NCBI GenBank assembly: GCA_964412015.1
Contig: CAYPMO010000004.1
Span: 97,649-161,648, forward strand
Direction: 5' to 3'
Length of the DNA stretch: 64,000 nt
DNA from: SZUA-318 sp964412015
Lineage (GTDB): Bacteria > Gemmatimonadota > Gemmatimonadetes > Longimicrobiales > Gaopeijiaceae
The notes beneath the pieces were generated by a model, which searched no databases, was not told the origin of the DNA, and saw only the letters and a program-made list of their open reading frames with translations. Shown here one piece after another: positions 16,408 through 27,386 of this stretch. The translations under genes were made by a program, and so were the position numbers. Each line of letters starts with the position of its first letter. Positions within the stretch are counted from its first letter, which is position 1.

Positions 16408-17604
16408 CTACCCCCCGCTCGTCATGATGAACAGCGGACGGTCGAGGAAGTCGTACCTCGGGCGCATCCGTCCCGTATCGTAGTACAGGTCCACGTCCAC
16501 GACCTTCTTCGTGCCCATGACCGACTCGATCGGCACGGCGCTGTAGACTCCGTTCTTCACGGCCACCAGTAGACCGCTCTTGCCCTCCAGGATGAGACCC
16601 AGGGCGACGTTGCCGAACGCCATGGGCACGATGGAGTCGAGCGCGTCCGGGTCCCCGGAGCGGACGAGGTACCCCAGGCGCTGGTTCACCACGTTCACAT
16701 CCTTCCCGTTGTTGAACCTGGGCGAGTTCCGCTTGATGTAGTCGGAGACCATATCGCCGATGCCACCCAGCTTCTTGTGGCCGAACTGGTCGGTCTCCTC
16801 GCTCGCGTAGACACGGTCGGCCTGATCGGCCATCGTCGCGCCCTCGGAGACCAACACGACCGAGTAGTGGCTCTGGTTCCGGTTCCGATCGCGGACGAGC
16901 AGCTCGGTGAGGCGATCGGGATCGAAGGGATACTCGGGGATGGCGCACCGATCGGCGGCACCCGCCATGGCCGGCAGCAGCGCCGTGAAGCCGGCGTAGC
17001 GGCCGAACACCTCGATGACGAGGATGCGCTCGTGCGATCCGGCGGACGTGCGGAGGCGGTGCGTGAGCTCGATCGTGCGCGTCACGCACGTACTGAATCC
17101 GATACAGTAATCCGTGCCCGGGACGTCGTTGTCCATCGTCTTGGGAATGCCCACCACCCTCACGCCCTCCTCGTGGAGACGCAACGCGTAGGACAGCGTG
17201 TCGTCACCTCCGATGGGCACGAGCGTCTCGATCCCGAGGAACTCCAGGTTCTTGAGGACGTGCGGCGTGACGTCGTTGACGGGAGCCGTGTACTTGTCCT
17301 TCAGGTGGTCGGGGACGTAGGCCGCGGGCAGGTGGCTCGGGCGCGTCCGGGAGGAGTGCAGGAACGTGCCTCCCGTGCGCCCCGCCCGGTTGACGATCTC
17401 CTCCGTCAGCTCGCCGACGAACTGCGAGTTGTCGGTGCCGTACTCCGGAACGAAATCCACCAGGCCGCGCCATCCGCGCCGGATCCCCACGACGCGATAT
17501 CCCTCGCGCAGCGCTCGGATGGTCACCGCGCGGATCGCGGGGTTCAAGCCGGGGACGTCTCCTCCCCCGGTGAGGATGCCGATCGTGCCCTTCTTACTGG
17601 CCAT
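16408..17604 (-). CDS. 6-phosphofructokinase, PPi-type signature
   Basis: 398 residues. Family motifs: GILTGGGDVPGLN at the N-terminus, GGDDTLSYA at 132-140, PKTMDNDVPGTD from 154, and an effector-like VFGRYAGFTALL. In this family Gly after GGD marks ATP use, while Asp at that position (GGDD, Asp135) with Lys in PKTxDND (Lys155) marks pyrophosphate use. Both PPi-type residues are present, so a reversible PPi-dependent enzyme is predicted, although some GGDD proteins remain untested. ATG at 17604 has AGGAG close upstream. Next to a glycogen block, it would conserve energy in glucose-phosphate breakdown. Confidence 0.9.
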   Translation of the reverse strand: MASKKGTIGILTGGGDVPGLNPAIRAVTIRALREGYRVVGIRRGWRGLVDFVPEYGTDNSQFVGELTEEIVNRAGRTGGTFLHSSRTRPSHLPAAYVPDHLKDKYTAPVNDVTPHVLKNLEFLGIETLVPIGGDDTLSYALRLHEEGVRVVGIPKTMDNDVPGTDYCIGFSTCVTRTIELTHRLRTSAGSHERILVIEVFGRYAGFTALLPAMAGAADRCAIPEYPFDPDRLTELLVRDRNRNQSHYSVVLVSEGATMADQADRVYASEETDQFGHKKLGGIGDMVSDYIKRNSPRFNNGKDVNVVNQRLGYLVRSGDPDALDSIVPMAFGNVALGLILEGKSGLLVAVKNGVYSAVPIESVMGTKKVVDVDLYYDTGRMRPRYDFLDRPLFIMTSGG

Positions 17605-17789
17605 GAAAGCTCCTGCCTCCCTCAATCCGCCGTGCTCGCGGCCCGGGCCGGATCTACGGTTCCGTGGATCCCGAAGCCGGAAAGTTAAGCGGATCCCAAC
17701 TCCTCGATCCAGGTACCTGCATCGCGCTCGTCGTGCTCGAGACCACGTCGGTCGACGCGTCGCGAGGATCCGAAGCGGTCAAGCCGCGC

Positions 17790-18125
17790 TCACGCTCCCC
17801 CTCCCCGTAGGTGCGCGAGGACCACGTCCAGGGCGGAGCGGAGCTCGTCGACGGCCTCCGCGGCGCCGTCCAGGGACCCGCCCGCTCCAAGACGCTCGAC
17901 CGCGTAGGCGGCATCTCGCAGTCCGACCATGCCGAGCGTCGCTGCCGTGCCCTTCAGCGCGTGGGCCTCGCTCTCGAGCGCCGATGAGTCCCGGTCGCGC
18001 ACCGCGGCCTCGACGTGCGCCAGACGCTCAGGTGCCCGCTCCTGGAACATCTGGATCAGTTGGGCGAGGATCTCCTCGTCGTCACCGACGTGGTGGAGCG
18101 CGGCGCTTCGGTCGAATACGGTCAT
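17790..18125 (-). CDS. Stand-alone Hpt phosphotransfer protein
   Basis: 111 residues, all helical. The phosphorylatable His lies in SEAHALKGTAATLGM, the hallmark of histidine phosphotransfer domains. Preceding sequence (DDEEILAQLIQMFQERAPERL) is typical of the first helices. It should relay phosphate between a hybrid histidine kinase and a response regulator, but neither is adjacent. ATG at 18125 is the best start; the frame is open upstream. Divergent from the M28 peptidase, with 184 bases between them that must hold both promoters. Confidence 0.85.
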   Translation of the reverse strand: MTVFDRSAALHHVGDDEEILAQLIQMFQERAPERLAHVEAAVRDRDSSALESEAHALKGTAATLGMVGLRDAAYAVERLGAGGSLDGAAEAVDELRSALDVVLAHLRGGGA

Positions 18126-18309
18126 CGAGGACCTCGCCTCAGGGCTCCCGGAGACGCGCAGGGGCACGACGTCGTCAGGGACCCCGGTCAGCAAGATCCT
18201 CTCGCGGCCGGCCGCCGTCAAACTGCCCCGCGGAACGCCGGGCTTCTCCGACGATCGGCCGAGCCCCACCCCGTGCCGCGCGGCCCTCGGGGCCGTAGCT
18301 TCGTCGTCC

Positions 18310-19290
18310 ATGCCGACACCACGACTCCGGCCGACCGCGGCCCCTACCGTACTGGCGTGCTCGCTCCTCCTCTCGGGAGTCGGGATCGTGCAACCGGCGG
18401 ACGGTGCCTCGCAGGCCCCCGATCCCCTGGCCGCGCTGGCCGCCGACAGCGCTCTCATCCTCGAGGACCTCCGCTACCTCTCGTCCGACGCGCTCCAGGG
18501 TCGGGCCCCGGGCACCGAAGGAAGCCGACTCGCCCGGGTCCGATTGGCGGCGCGGCTCGCCCAGGCCGGTCTGGAACCGGCCCTCCCCATGTACGAGCAG
18601 ACCTTCCGCTGGACGCGCCGAAACGAGAGCGAGGAGCGGACGGGCGTGAACCTCGTGGGGCTCCGGCGCGGATCGGAGCGACCCGGCCTGGTGATCGTGG
18701 TCTCGGCGCACTACGACCACCTCGGCGTGCGGAACGGTGAGATCTACAACGGCGCCGACGACAACGCCTCCGGGGCCGTGGGCATCGCGGCGCTCGCGCG
18801 CGCTCTCCGGCAGGCCTCGTTGCGGCACACGCTCGTGTTCGCCGAGCTCGACGCCGAGGAATCGGGGTTGCAGGGCGCGCGCGCCTTCGTGGACGAGCCC
18901 CCAGCTCCGCTCGACTCGATCGCCGTGAACCTGAACCTGGACATGGTGGCGCGCACCACCGGGCTGCTCTGGGCCTCGGGCGCCAGCCACACACCGGCGC
19001 TGCGGCCCATCCTGGAGAATGTGGCAGCTCGGTGCCCCGTAGAGCTCCGCCTCGGACACGACCGGCCCGACGCCCCCGAAGGCGCCGACTGGACGCGGCA
19101 ATCGGACCACGCGGCCTTCCACGCCGCCGGCATCCCGTTCGTCTACCTCGGGGTCGAGGACCACGCCGACTACCACCGCCCCACCGACGACTTCGAGCGC
19201 GTGGACCCGGGCGAGTATATGAATGCCCTGCGCGCGTCGCTGCTGACGCTCCTCGCGCTCGACGCGGCCCTTCCCCTCCCCACGAGCTGA
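18310..19290 (+). CDS. Secreted M28-family zinc peptidase
   Basis: 326 residues with a signal peptide (hydrophobic run VLACSLLLSGVGIV, then Ala-rich). Zinc ligands and catalytic residues are in order: His in SAHYDHLGV, bridging Asp in YNGADDNASGA, catalytic Glu pair in AELDAEESGLQ, Asp in LNLDMV and His in DYHRPTDDF. The family contains aminopeptidases and carboxypeptidases acting outside the cytoplasm. It is followed after 13 bases by the YfcC-like transporter, which could take up released amino acids or short peptides. Confidence 0.92.
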   Translation: MPTPRLRPTAAPTVLACSLLLSGVGIVQPADGASQAPDPLAALAADSALILEDLRYLSSDALQGRAPGTEGSRLARVRLAARLAQAGLEPALPMYEQTFRWTRRNESEERTGVNLVGLRRGSERPGLVIVVSAHYDHLGVRNGEIYNGADDNASGAVGIAALARALRQASLRHTLVFAELDAEESGLQGARAFVDEPPAPLDSIAVNLNLDMVARTTGLLWASGASHTPALRPILENVAARCPVELRLGHDRPDAPEGADWTRQSDHAAFHAAGIPFVYLGVEDHADYHRPTDDFERVDPGEYMNALRASLLTLLALDAALPLPTS

Positions 19291-19303
19291 CCCCGAGGAT
19301 TCC

Positions 19304-20653
19304 ATGACGGCACCGCGGCTCCGCGTTCCCCACCCCCTGGTCCTCCTATTGGGGTGCGTGCTCCTGGCGGCCGCGGCCAGCTGGGTCCTTCCAGCGGGCC
19401 GGTTCGATCGGCGCGAGGACGAGGCGACCGGAAGGGTCGTGGTGGTCGCGGGAACGTACCACGCGGTCGATCCGGCCCCGGTCGGCTTCTTCCGCGCGCT
19501 CGTGGCGCTCCCCCGAGGGCTTGCCGACGCGGGCGAAGTGATCTTTCTCGTTCTCCTGGTGGGCGGCGCGTTCACGGTCGTGGACGAGACGGGCGCGCTC
19601 CGTCGCGGCGTCGGATGGCTGGTGGCCCGGCTCCAGGGACAGGACCTGCTCGTCATCCCCGTGGTGTCGCTCTTCTTCGCCACCGGAGGGGTGGTGGAGA
19701 ACATGCAGGAGGAGATCATCGCGCTCGTGCCCGTCCTGCTCGTGTTGACACGCAGGATAGGGTTCACGCCGCTCACCGCCGTGGCCATGTCGGCCGGAGC
19801 CGCGTTCGTCGGTTCGGCGTTCAGCCCCATCAATCCGTTCCAGGTCACGATCGCCCAGAAGCTCGCAGACCTCCCGCTCGCCTCGGGCGCGCTCTACCGG
19901 AGCGCGTTCCTCGCGATGGCGCTGGCGCTCTGGATCGCGGTGACGATGCGCCACGCTTCGCGCACCCGCACCGCGCCCGGTGACGCGGCCGAAACGGACG
20001 GAGAGCGCCTGACTCGCCTGGACGTGCTCGTCTTCGCGCTCGTGCTCGTCACGTTCGCGTGCGTCGTAAAGGGAATGATCTCCTGGGGATGGGGGTTCAA
20101 CGAACTGTCCGCCGCGTTCTTCCTCATGGGAATCATCGTGGGTGGGCTCGGGAAGTTGGGCGTCGGCGGGACGGCCGAAGCGTACGTGAAGGGCTTCCAG
20201 GCGATGGTCTACGCCGCGGTCCTCATCGGGTTCGCCCGGACGATCTACGTGGTGCTCGAGGACGGGCGCATCGTGGACACGCTCGTGCACGCCATGTTCA
20301 AACCTCTGGAAGGCCTGCCCGTGCTGGCGTCGGCCCTCGGGATGGCGGTCGCCCAGGCGGCCGTCCACGTCCCGGTCCCGAGCGTCAGCGGTCAGGCCGT
20401 GCTCACGATGCCGGTACTCGTCCCGCTCTCCGATCTCCTCGGGCTGTCGAGGCAGGTCACGGTGCTCGCCTATCAGTACGGCGCGGGCCTGTGCGAGCTC
20501 ATCACGCCCACGAACGGCGCGCTCATGGCGATCCTCGGCATCGCGGGGGTCCGCTACGAGGACTGGATGCGCTTCACCGTGCCCATGTACCTCGGGCTGA
20601 TGGCCCTGGGCGGCCTCGCGATCGCGGTGGGGATCGCGATCGGGCTCGGATGA
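19304..20653 (+). CDS. YfcC-family membrane transporter
   Basis: 449 residues, about 12 spans. Early motif SWVLPAGRFDR and the duplicated core (VEVIFLVLLVGGAF-type segment, later VPVPSVSGQAVLTMP and LCELITPTNGALMAILGI) match the YfcC/C4-dicarboxylate-like anion carriers, which include arginine-ornithine exchangers. It lies in a run of overlapping genes: M28 peptidase, this transporter, MFS transporter and NUDIX hydrolase. Substrate uncertain; an amino acid or peptide product of the upstream peptidase is a reasonable guess. Confidence 0.85.
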   Translation: MTAPRLRVPHPLVLLLGCVLLAAAASWVLPAGRFDRREDEATGRVVVVAGTYHAVDPAPVGFFRALVALPRGLADAGEVIFLVLLVGGAFTVVDETGALRRGVGWLVARLQGQDLLVIPVVSLFFATGGVVENMQEEIIALVPVLLVLTRRIGFTPLTAVAMSAGAAFVGSAFSPINPFQVTIAQKLADLPLASGALYRSAFLAMALALWIAVTMRHASRTRTAPGDAAETDGERLTRLDVLVFALVLVTFACVVKGMISWGWGFNELSAAFFLMGIIVGGLGKLGVGGTAEAYVKGFQAMVYAAVLIGFARTIYVVLEDGRIVDTLVHAMFKPLEGLPVLASALGMAVAQAAVHVPVPSVSGQAVLTMPVLVPLSDLLGLSRQVTVLAYQYGAGLCELITPTNGALMAILGIAGVRYEDWMRFTVPMYLGLMALGGLAIAVGIAIGLG

Positions 20654-21897
20654 GCGAGAGCGCACCGGCCTCCCGGGCACCATGCCGGGAGCGCGGCCTG
20701 CACCGCAACGTCTGGGTCGCGAGCGGTACGAGCTTCCTGACCGACGTCTCCAGCGAGATGCTGCAGAACGTCCTCCCGCTGTTCCTCGCCAACGTGCTCG
20801 GGGTGCGCACCTGGGCAGTGGGTGTGGTGGAGGGCCTGGCCGAGACCACCGCGAGCGTGCTGAAGCTCTTCTCGGGCTGGCTCTCCGACCGCCTGCGCGC
20901 GCGCAAGTGGCTCGTGGTCGCCGGGTACGGGTTCTCCGCGGCCTCGAAGCCGTTCTACCTGCTCGCGACGAGCTGGCCGGTTGTCGCGGCCATCCGATGG
21001 GCCGACCGCGTGGGCAAGGGTGTGCGGAGCGCCCCCCGCGACGCGCTCCTGGCCGACTCCGTACCGCCGGGGCGGCGCGGCTGGGCATTCGGCGTCCACA
21101 GGGCCGCGGACACCGCGGGCGCGGTGGTGGGCCTGCTGGTCACGGTATGGGTGGTCCATGCGACGCAGGGCGGCGGACTCGAGCTCGAGGCGTCCACATT
21201 CCGGACGCTGGTGCTCTGGAGTCTGGTGCCCGCCTTTCTCGCCGCCGTCCTGATGGCGATGGGCGCGCGCGACATCCCCGTGGACCATCCCACGGATCAC
21301 GCGCCGAGGATCTCGTTCAAGGCGCTCGGCCCGCGATTCGCGGCGTTCACGGCGGCGTCGGCCGTCTTCCAGCTCGGTAACTCCTCCGACGCGTTCCTCA
21401 TCCTCCGGGCCCAGGAGCGGGGCCTCGGCGTGTTGGGGCTCCTCTGGATGCTCCTCGCATTCAACGTCGCGTACACCGCCGTCTCCGCGCCGGCTGGCTC
21501 CCTGGCCGACCGTGTGCAGCGCAAGTGGGTCCTCCTGGGCGGGTGGTGCGTATACGCAGCGGTCTACGCGGGGTTCGCGGTTGCCGAGACGGCCGCGCAG
21601 GCGGTGGGACTGTTCGTGGTGTATGGCGTCTACATGGGATTGGTCGGGGGTGCGGCGCGTGCGCTCGTGGCCGACCTGGTCGCTCCCGAGCTCCGCGGGA
21701 CGGCGTACGGAACGTACGACGCCGTGATCGGGCTCCTGTCTCTCCCGGCCTCGCTTCTGGCCGGCCTGCTCTGGCAGGGCATCGGGGCCTGGGACGGCTT
21801 CGGGCCGGCCGCTCCGTTCGCATTCGGCGCCGTCATGGCGGGCGTGGCGGCGCTGATCCTCGTCATCGTCGTGCCGGACCGGCGCGGAGAACCGTGA
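20650..21897 (+). CDS. MFS transporter
   Basis: 415 residues, 12 spans. The loop between helices 2 and 3 carries the major-facilitator motif (FSGWLSDRLRARK), followed by the DRVGKGVRSAPRDALLADS segment typical of one bacterial MFS subgroup often annotated as drug or solute exporters. The second half repeats it (GSLADRVQRKW). ATG at 20650 overlaps the YfcC stop by ATGA. Substrate unknown. Confidence 0.88.
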   Translation: MSESAPASRAPCRERGLHRNVWVASGTSFLTDVSSEMLQNVLPLFLANVLGVRTWAVGVVEGLAETTASVLKLFSGWLSDRLRARKWLVVAGYGFSAASKPFYLLATSWPVVAAIRWADRVGKGVRSAPRDALLADSVPPGRRGWAFGVHRAADTAGAVVGLLVTVWVVHATQGGGLELEASTFRTLVLWSLVPAFLAAVLMAMGARDIPVDHPTDHAPRISFKALGPRFAAFTAASAVFQLGNSSDAFLILRAQERGLGVLGLLWMLLAFNVAYTAVSAPAGSLADRVQRKWVLLGGWCVYAAVYAGFAVAETAAQAVGLFVVYGVYMGLVGGAARALVADLVAPELRGTAYGTYDAVIGLLSLPASLLAGLLWQGIGAWDGFGPAAPFAFGAVMAGVAALILVIVVPDRRGEP

Positions 21898-22313
21898 GCG
21901 ACCGGGCCCGCAGGGCCGTCGGCCACGCCGCCCCCGTGCCCGTGATCGGCGCGGTGATCGAGCGCGACGGAAGCTATCTGGTCGGACGGCGTCCAGACGA
22001 GAAGCGACACGGCGGGCTCTGGGAGTTCCCCGGCGGCAAGGTGGACGCCGGCGAGAGCTGGCTCGATGCCGCCCGCCGCGAGCTGGCCGAGGAGCTCGGC
22101 ATGAGCGTGAGCGCCGTCGGGAGGCTCCTCCTCAGCGTCGCTGACGAAGGTTCCGCGTTCGTCATCCACTTCGTGGAGGTCGAGGCTTCCGGGGACCCCG
22201 TGCCCTCGGAGCACACGGCGGTGGGATGGCACACTCCCGAGGAGCTCGCGGGGATGCCGCTCGCGCCGGCCGACGCGAGGCTCGTCACGAGCCTGCGGGG
22301 CGAGTTCCCATAA
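21894..22313 (+). CDS. NUDIX hydrolase, MutT-like
   Basis: 139 residues. The complete NUDIX box is GGKVDAGESWLDAARRELAE with the following ELGM (G-x5-E-x7-RELAEELG), preceded by GLWEFPG. The short single-domain form and the ending after a Trp-His-containing segment resemble MutT, which removes 8-oxo-dGTP. The start is a GTG at 21894 in a GTGA overlap with the MFS gene, making it the last gene of this coupled run. Confidence 0.9.
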   Translation: MSDRARRAVGHAAPVPVIGAVIERDGSYLVGRRPDEKRHGGLWEFPGGKVDAGESWLDAARRELAEELGMSVSAVGRLLLSVADEGSAFVIHFVEVEASGDPVPSEHTAVGWHTPEELAGMPLAPADARLVTSLRGEFP

Positions 22314-22418
22314 CGATCCCGACGCCGTGCAGCGCAACGTCGTGCGCGGTCGACGTTGCGCCCTCCCGCCCCGGGCCCGAAGCTTTGGCCAGAAGAGTCC
22401 CTCGCCTGGAGCATCACC

Positions 22419-23243
22419 ATGAAGCGCGCCTTCATCACCACCGCCGTACGGGCGGCCGCCCTGTCCCTCGCCGTGGCCCTTCCGATGAGCGCGCGGGCTC
22501 AGACGAGACCGTTTCTGTTCACCGTCACGCCGGAGGTCTCGACGACCCACCCGGTGCTTCTGTCCGGTGATCTATCGTTCGCCCGGCGCTCGATCCGAAG
22601 CCTCGGACCGGAGGAGATGGAGCAGAGCCTCCTCGCCCAGGTGGCCCTCGCGCCGAGCTGGACCTTGGTGGCTCGCGCCGGTCGGGCCCCGGACGATCCC
22701 GCCGCGACCTCCAGCGCCCTGTTGAGGGCCGAAGTCTTCGCGGCGGTCCTCACCGCCGCGAGCCCGTTCACGCTGTCGGTAGGGGTGGGTGGGATGCGGG
22801 ACTATGCCGGGACCGCGGTGGCGCTGGGCAGCCTCGTGGCGGGGTACGGCAACGCCGATTGGACCGGCGCTGCGGGCCTGCGTCTCGAGCGCCCGTTCAC
22901 GTCGGACTCGAAGGAGGCCGAAACGACGCCGCGCGACGCCATCGACGTCACCACGTCCGCCGGGCTCGTCCGCACGATGGGCGCCGTTCGCCTCGGGCTG
23001 GAAGCGGTGGCCGAGGACCTGGAGGGCTTCTTCGAAGCCGACGAAGCCGAAGGCGGGGCCAAGCTGATGATCGGGCCCACACTGTCGCTGGCGCCGACCA
23101 GCTCGCGCTGGCACGTGCTGCTGGGAGGAGGCCCGGTCCTGCGTCTCACCGAGTCCACGGTCGTGCAGACGGTCGGAGCTCCCAGGGACCTGACCGGGCG
23201 GGATGGGTACGTGCTCCGCACGTCGGTCGGCTTCCGCTGGTAG
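22419..23243 (+). CDS. Secreted outer-membrane-like protein of unknown function
   Basis: 274 residues with a clear signal peptide (MKRAFITTAVRAAALSLAVA, cleavage after SARA). The mature part alternates hydrophobic and polar residues, has regular short strands and ends in an aromatic (VGFRW), which suggests a small beta-barrel of the outer membrane. No known family recognised. It stands alone between the NUDIX gene and a strong bidirectional terminator. Confidence 0.7.
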   Translation: MKRAFITTAVRAAALSLAVALPMSARAQTRPFLFTVTPEVSTTHPVLLSGDLSFARRSIRSLGPEEMEQSLLAQVALAPSWTLVARAGRAPDDPAATSSALLRAEVFAAVLTAASPFTLSVGVGGMRDYAGTAVALGSLVAGYGNADWTGAAGLRLERPFTSDSKEAETTPRDAIDVTTSAGLVRTMGAVRLGLEAVAEDLEGFFEADEAEGGAKLMIGPTLSLAPTSSRWHVLLGGGPVLRLTESTVVQTVGAPRDLTGRDGYVLRTSVGFRW

Positions 23244-23278
23244 CGCCGGTCGCCGCGCGGCCGCCGAGTGGACGTGAA

Positions 23279-23308
23279 ACGGGGGTGGATCGAGCGATCC
23301 ACCCCCGT
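23279..23308. terminator. Bidirectional terminator hairpin
   Basis: A perfect 14-base stem (23279-23292 with 23295-23308) and a two-base loop between two converging genes, the outer-membrane-like protein and acs. Symmetry and position fit a shared terminator, though flanking T-runs are absent, as is common in high-GC genomes. Confidence 0.75.
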
Positions 23309-23330
23309 CCGTGGAACCGTGCGACGCAGG

Positions 23331-25307
<1,977 letters not shown>

Positions 25308-25480
25308 GATGGATCTCCTGTCTGTCGGAGCCGTGGGTCCGCGGGGTGAGACGCCCCGAAGCGCGGGCGGACAAGGGCAGGCCAGGGACAGGATTTCCGC
25401 CCGCGATCCGGCACCGGATGGTAGAAAGGTGCGGCGATGAGGGCAAGGCGTAGCGGCCATCCGGCGGAGCCGACGAGCCG

Positions 25481-27010
25481 TCAGTCGTCCGACGGGGTCG
25501 CGCGCGAAGGCGCCCTTCCCTCGACGATCGCCTTCAAGTCCCCCGCCATCGCCTTGGGAACCTCGCTCCGCACGCCGCTTTTCGTCGCCACCCCTCGCCC
25601 CACGACCGCGCCTCGCCACCTGAGCGCCAACAGCCCCGCGAGGCGCTCCTCCCGGGGGATCGGCCGGCCGTCGCACAGCGTCCCGAGCTCCTGGTCGGTC
25701 AGGTCCACGGCGGCCGAGCCGATGGCACTGCCCAGGAACCGGAGGAGGTCGTTGGTCGGCCGGGCTCGCCCGAGCGTGTCGAACTCCATCGCGCGGAGCC
25801 CGAGCGATACCACGCGCCAGGCGCCGGAGCTCCACGCGTCCACGGGCCAGGCCGGCGCACCGTGGAGCCACAGTCGTCGACCCCGCGCCATCCACGACAT
25901 ACCCCGGAGCGCCCCGGGGTCCGCGGCGAAATGCCCGAGAACGGATTCGAGCCCCAGCCCGACGAGCCGCTCGACCTCGCCCTCGTCCATGGAGTCACCG
26001 GGGTAGAGCCGCGGCACGGGCGCCCAAGCACCCTCCGCGGGGGACCTACCGTCGTCGAGGCGACGGAGGCGCGCAAGGAAGAGGCCCCCCGAGTCCAGAT
26101 GATGCGGATAGATCCGGGCCGCACCCTCGAGCCGGGGATCGAAACGGCGACCATCGAAGGCGACCAGGCCGGGTGCGTGCGGGACCGGGAGATCGAGCGG
26201 ATCGAGGTCCACGGGGGCATCGTCCAGCACCCGGCTGACCACGGCCTCGTTCTCCTCGGGTGCGAAGGTGCATGTCACATAGAGGATCGTTCCGCCCGGG
26301 CGCGTGACGCTGACCGCCTTGCGCAGGAGGGCGTCCTGCATCCTGGCCGCGTATCCCAGGAACCGCCGCGACTGGTTGGGTGGGCGACCGGAGCGTCGAC
26401 GGAGCGTGCCCTCGCCGGAGCACGGCGCGTCCACGAGGACGCGGTCGAACGAGGCCTCCTCGGGGAAGCCGCGGCCGTCCCCGGCGACCGCGAGCACGTT
26501 CGGATGGGCCAGCCGATAGACGTTCCCCAGGAGGCCCCGGATGCGGTTCTCGTTGACGTCGGCGGCGACGATCACGCCGCGGTCGTTCATGAGGTCCGCC
26601 GCGTGCGTGGTTTTCCCGCCGGGTGCCGCGCACAGGTCCAGGACGCGCTCGCCCGGCAGCGGGCCGAGCGCCGGCGCGGCCACCCCCGTCGAGGCCTGCT
26701 GGACGTACAGGAGGCCGAGCCAGTGCTCGAAGCTGAACGACACCGGGCGGGGCCCCTCCTCGACCCGGAAGAACCCGGGCAAGCCTTCCAGGGGACGGAG
26801 CCGGTATCCCTGAGCCCCGAGCCGCTCCTCCAGCGCGTCGGGCGCGATGCGCCCGCTGCGCGCGCGGAACACCTGCGGCTCCGGGCGATTCGAGGCCTCG
26901 AGGAACGCGGACCAGTCCGGAATGAACGAGCGGTACCGATCCAGCCCGACGACCCGATCGCGCTGAGGTACGGGTCGGCGGCGGCCCGTCCCGGGTCGGT
27001 CGGAAGCCAC
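25481..27010 (-). CDS. RsmF/Sun-type RNA m5C methyltransferase
   Basis: 509 residues. The SAM-binding core is VLDLCAAPGGKTTHAADLM, followed by VAADVNENRIRGL, the catalytic region VDAPCSGEGTLRR with one essential Cys and VTCTFAPEENEAVV with the other. This two-Cys arrangement defines NOL1/NOP2/Sun 5-methylcytosine enzymes. The C-terminal extension (about 150 residues, GSAVDLTDQELGTLCDG-like end) resembles the RNA-binding tail of RsmF, so 16S rRNA is the likely target. The N-terminal start is uncertain; GTG at 27010 is the best candidate and the next gene is divergent. Confidence 0.9.
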   Translation of the reverse strand: MASDRPGTGRRRPVPQRDRVVGLDRYRSFIPDWSAFLEASNRPEPQVFRARSGRIAPDALEERLGAQGYRLRPLEGLPGFFRVEEGPRPVSFSFEHWLGLLYVQQASTGVAAPALGPLPGERVLDLCAAPGGKTTHAADLMNDRGVIVAADVNENRIRGLLGNVYRLAHPNVLAVAGDGRGFPEEASFDRVLVDAPCSGEGTLRRRSGRPPNQSRRFLGYAARMQDALLRKAVSVTRPGGTILYVTCTFAPEENEAVVSRVLDDAPVDLDPLDLPVPHAPGLVAFDGRRFDPRLEGAARIYPHHLDSGGLFLARLRRLDDGRSPAEGAWAPVPRLYPGDSMDEGEVERLVGLGLESVLGHFAADPGALRGMSWMARGRRLWLHGAPAWPVDAWSSGAWRVVSLGLRAMEFDTLGRARPTNDLLRFLGSAIGSAAVDLTDQELGTLCDGRPIPREERLAGLLALRWRGAVVGRGVATKSGVRSEVPKAMAGDLKAIVEGRAPSRATPSDD

Positions 27011-27386
27011 GATGAGGCGCTTCTCCGTCTGGAGCGTGGACGCGGGCCCGTGCGGGCCTGTGGCCCAAGGATCGACATTCCCGGGCGGGGCAACAAGGGA
27101 AGAGCCGATCCGCCGGCCCCCAACGCCACACTCCGCTACGCCGCCAGGGTCCTCGAGGAGCCGAGCCACAGCTACGCGGTCTACAACCAGCGGCACGACG
27201 GGAGGGTTCCACCTCGCGCGACCCGCAACCTGACGGTCTCCGTCCCGCCGTCGGCCGGCCACTTTCGCGGGGGTAGAAGACGCCCCATGTTGCCGAACGC
27301 TCGAAGTTCGGCAGTCGTGCGGGCGACCGTCCGAGTCTGGCGTCCCGATCTGGATCCCGACAGACCTCTCACTCCGACGACGCGCC
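27011..27386. other. Divergent intergenic stretch of 376 bases
   Basis: Lies between the methyltransferase and the GltS-like gene. I see no coding sequence with recognisable content. It has two inverted repeats: GGCCCG-TG-CGGGCC at 27045-27058 and a larger one at 27291-27313. Both promoters should be here, but I cannot place -35 and -10 boxes with confidence. Confidence 0.5.
27291..27313. promoter_or_regulatory. Inverted repeat TGCCGAAC-N7-GTTCGGCA
   Basis: Perfect eight-base arms at 27291-27298 and 27306-27313, about 75 bases before the GltS-like start. It could be an operator or a hairpin in the leader of the symporter mRNA. No T-run follows. Confidence 0.42.

Noticed and set aside
25308..25895. 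N-terminal extension of acetyl-CoA synthetase
   Set aside because: The extension has no conserved content, and a good ribosome site precedes the ATG at 25307, which gives the normal protein length.
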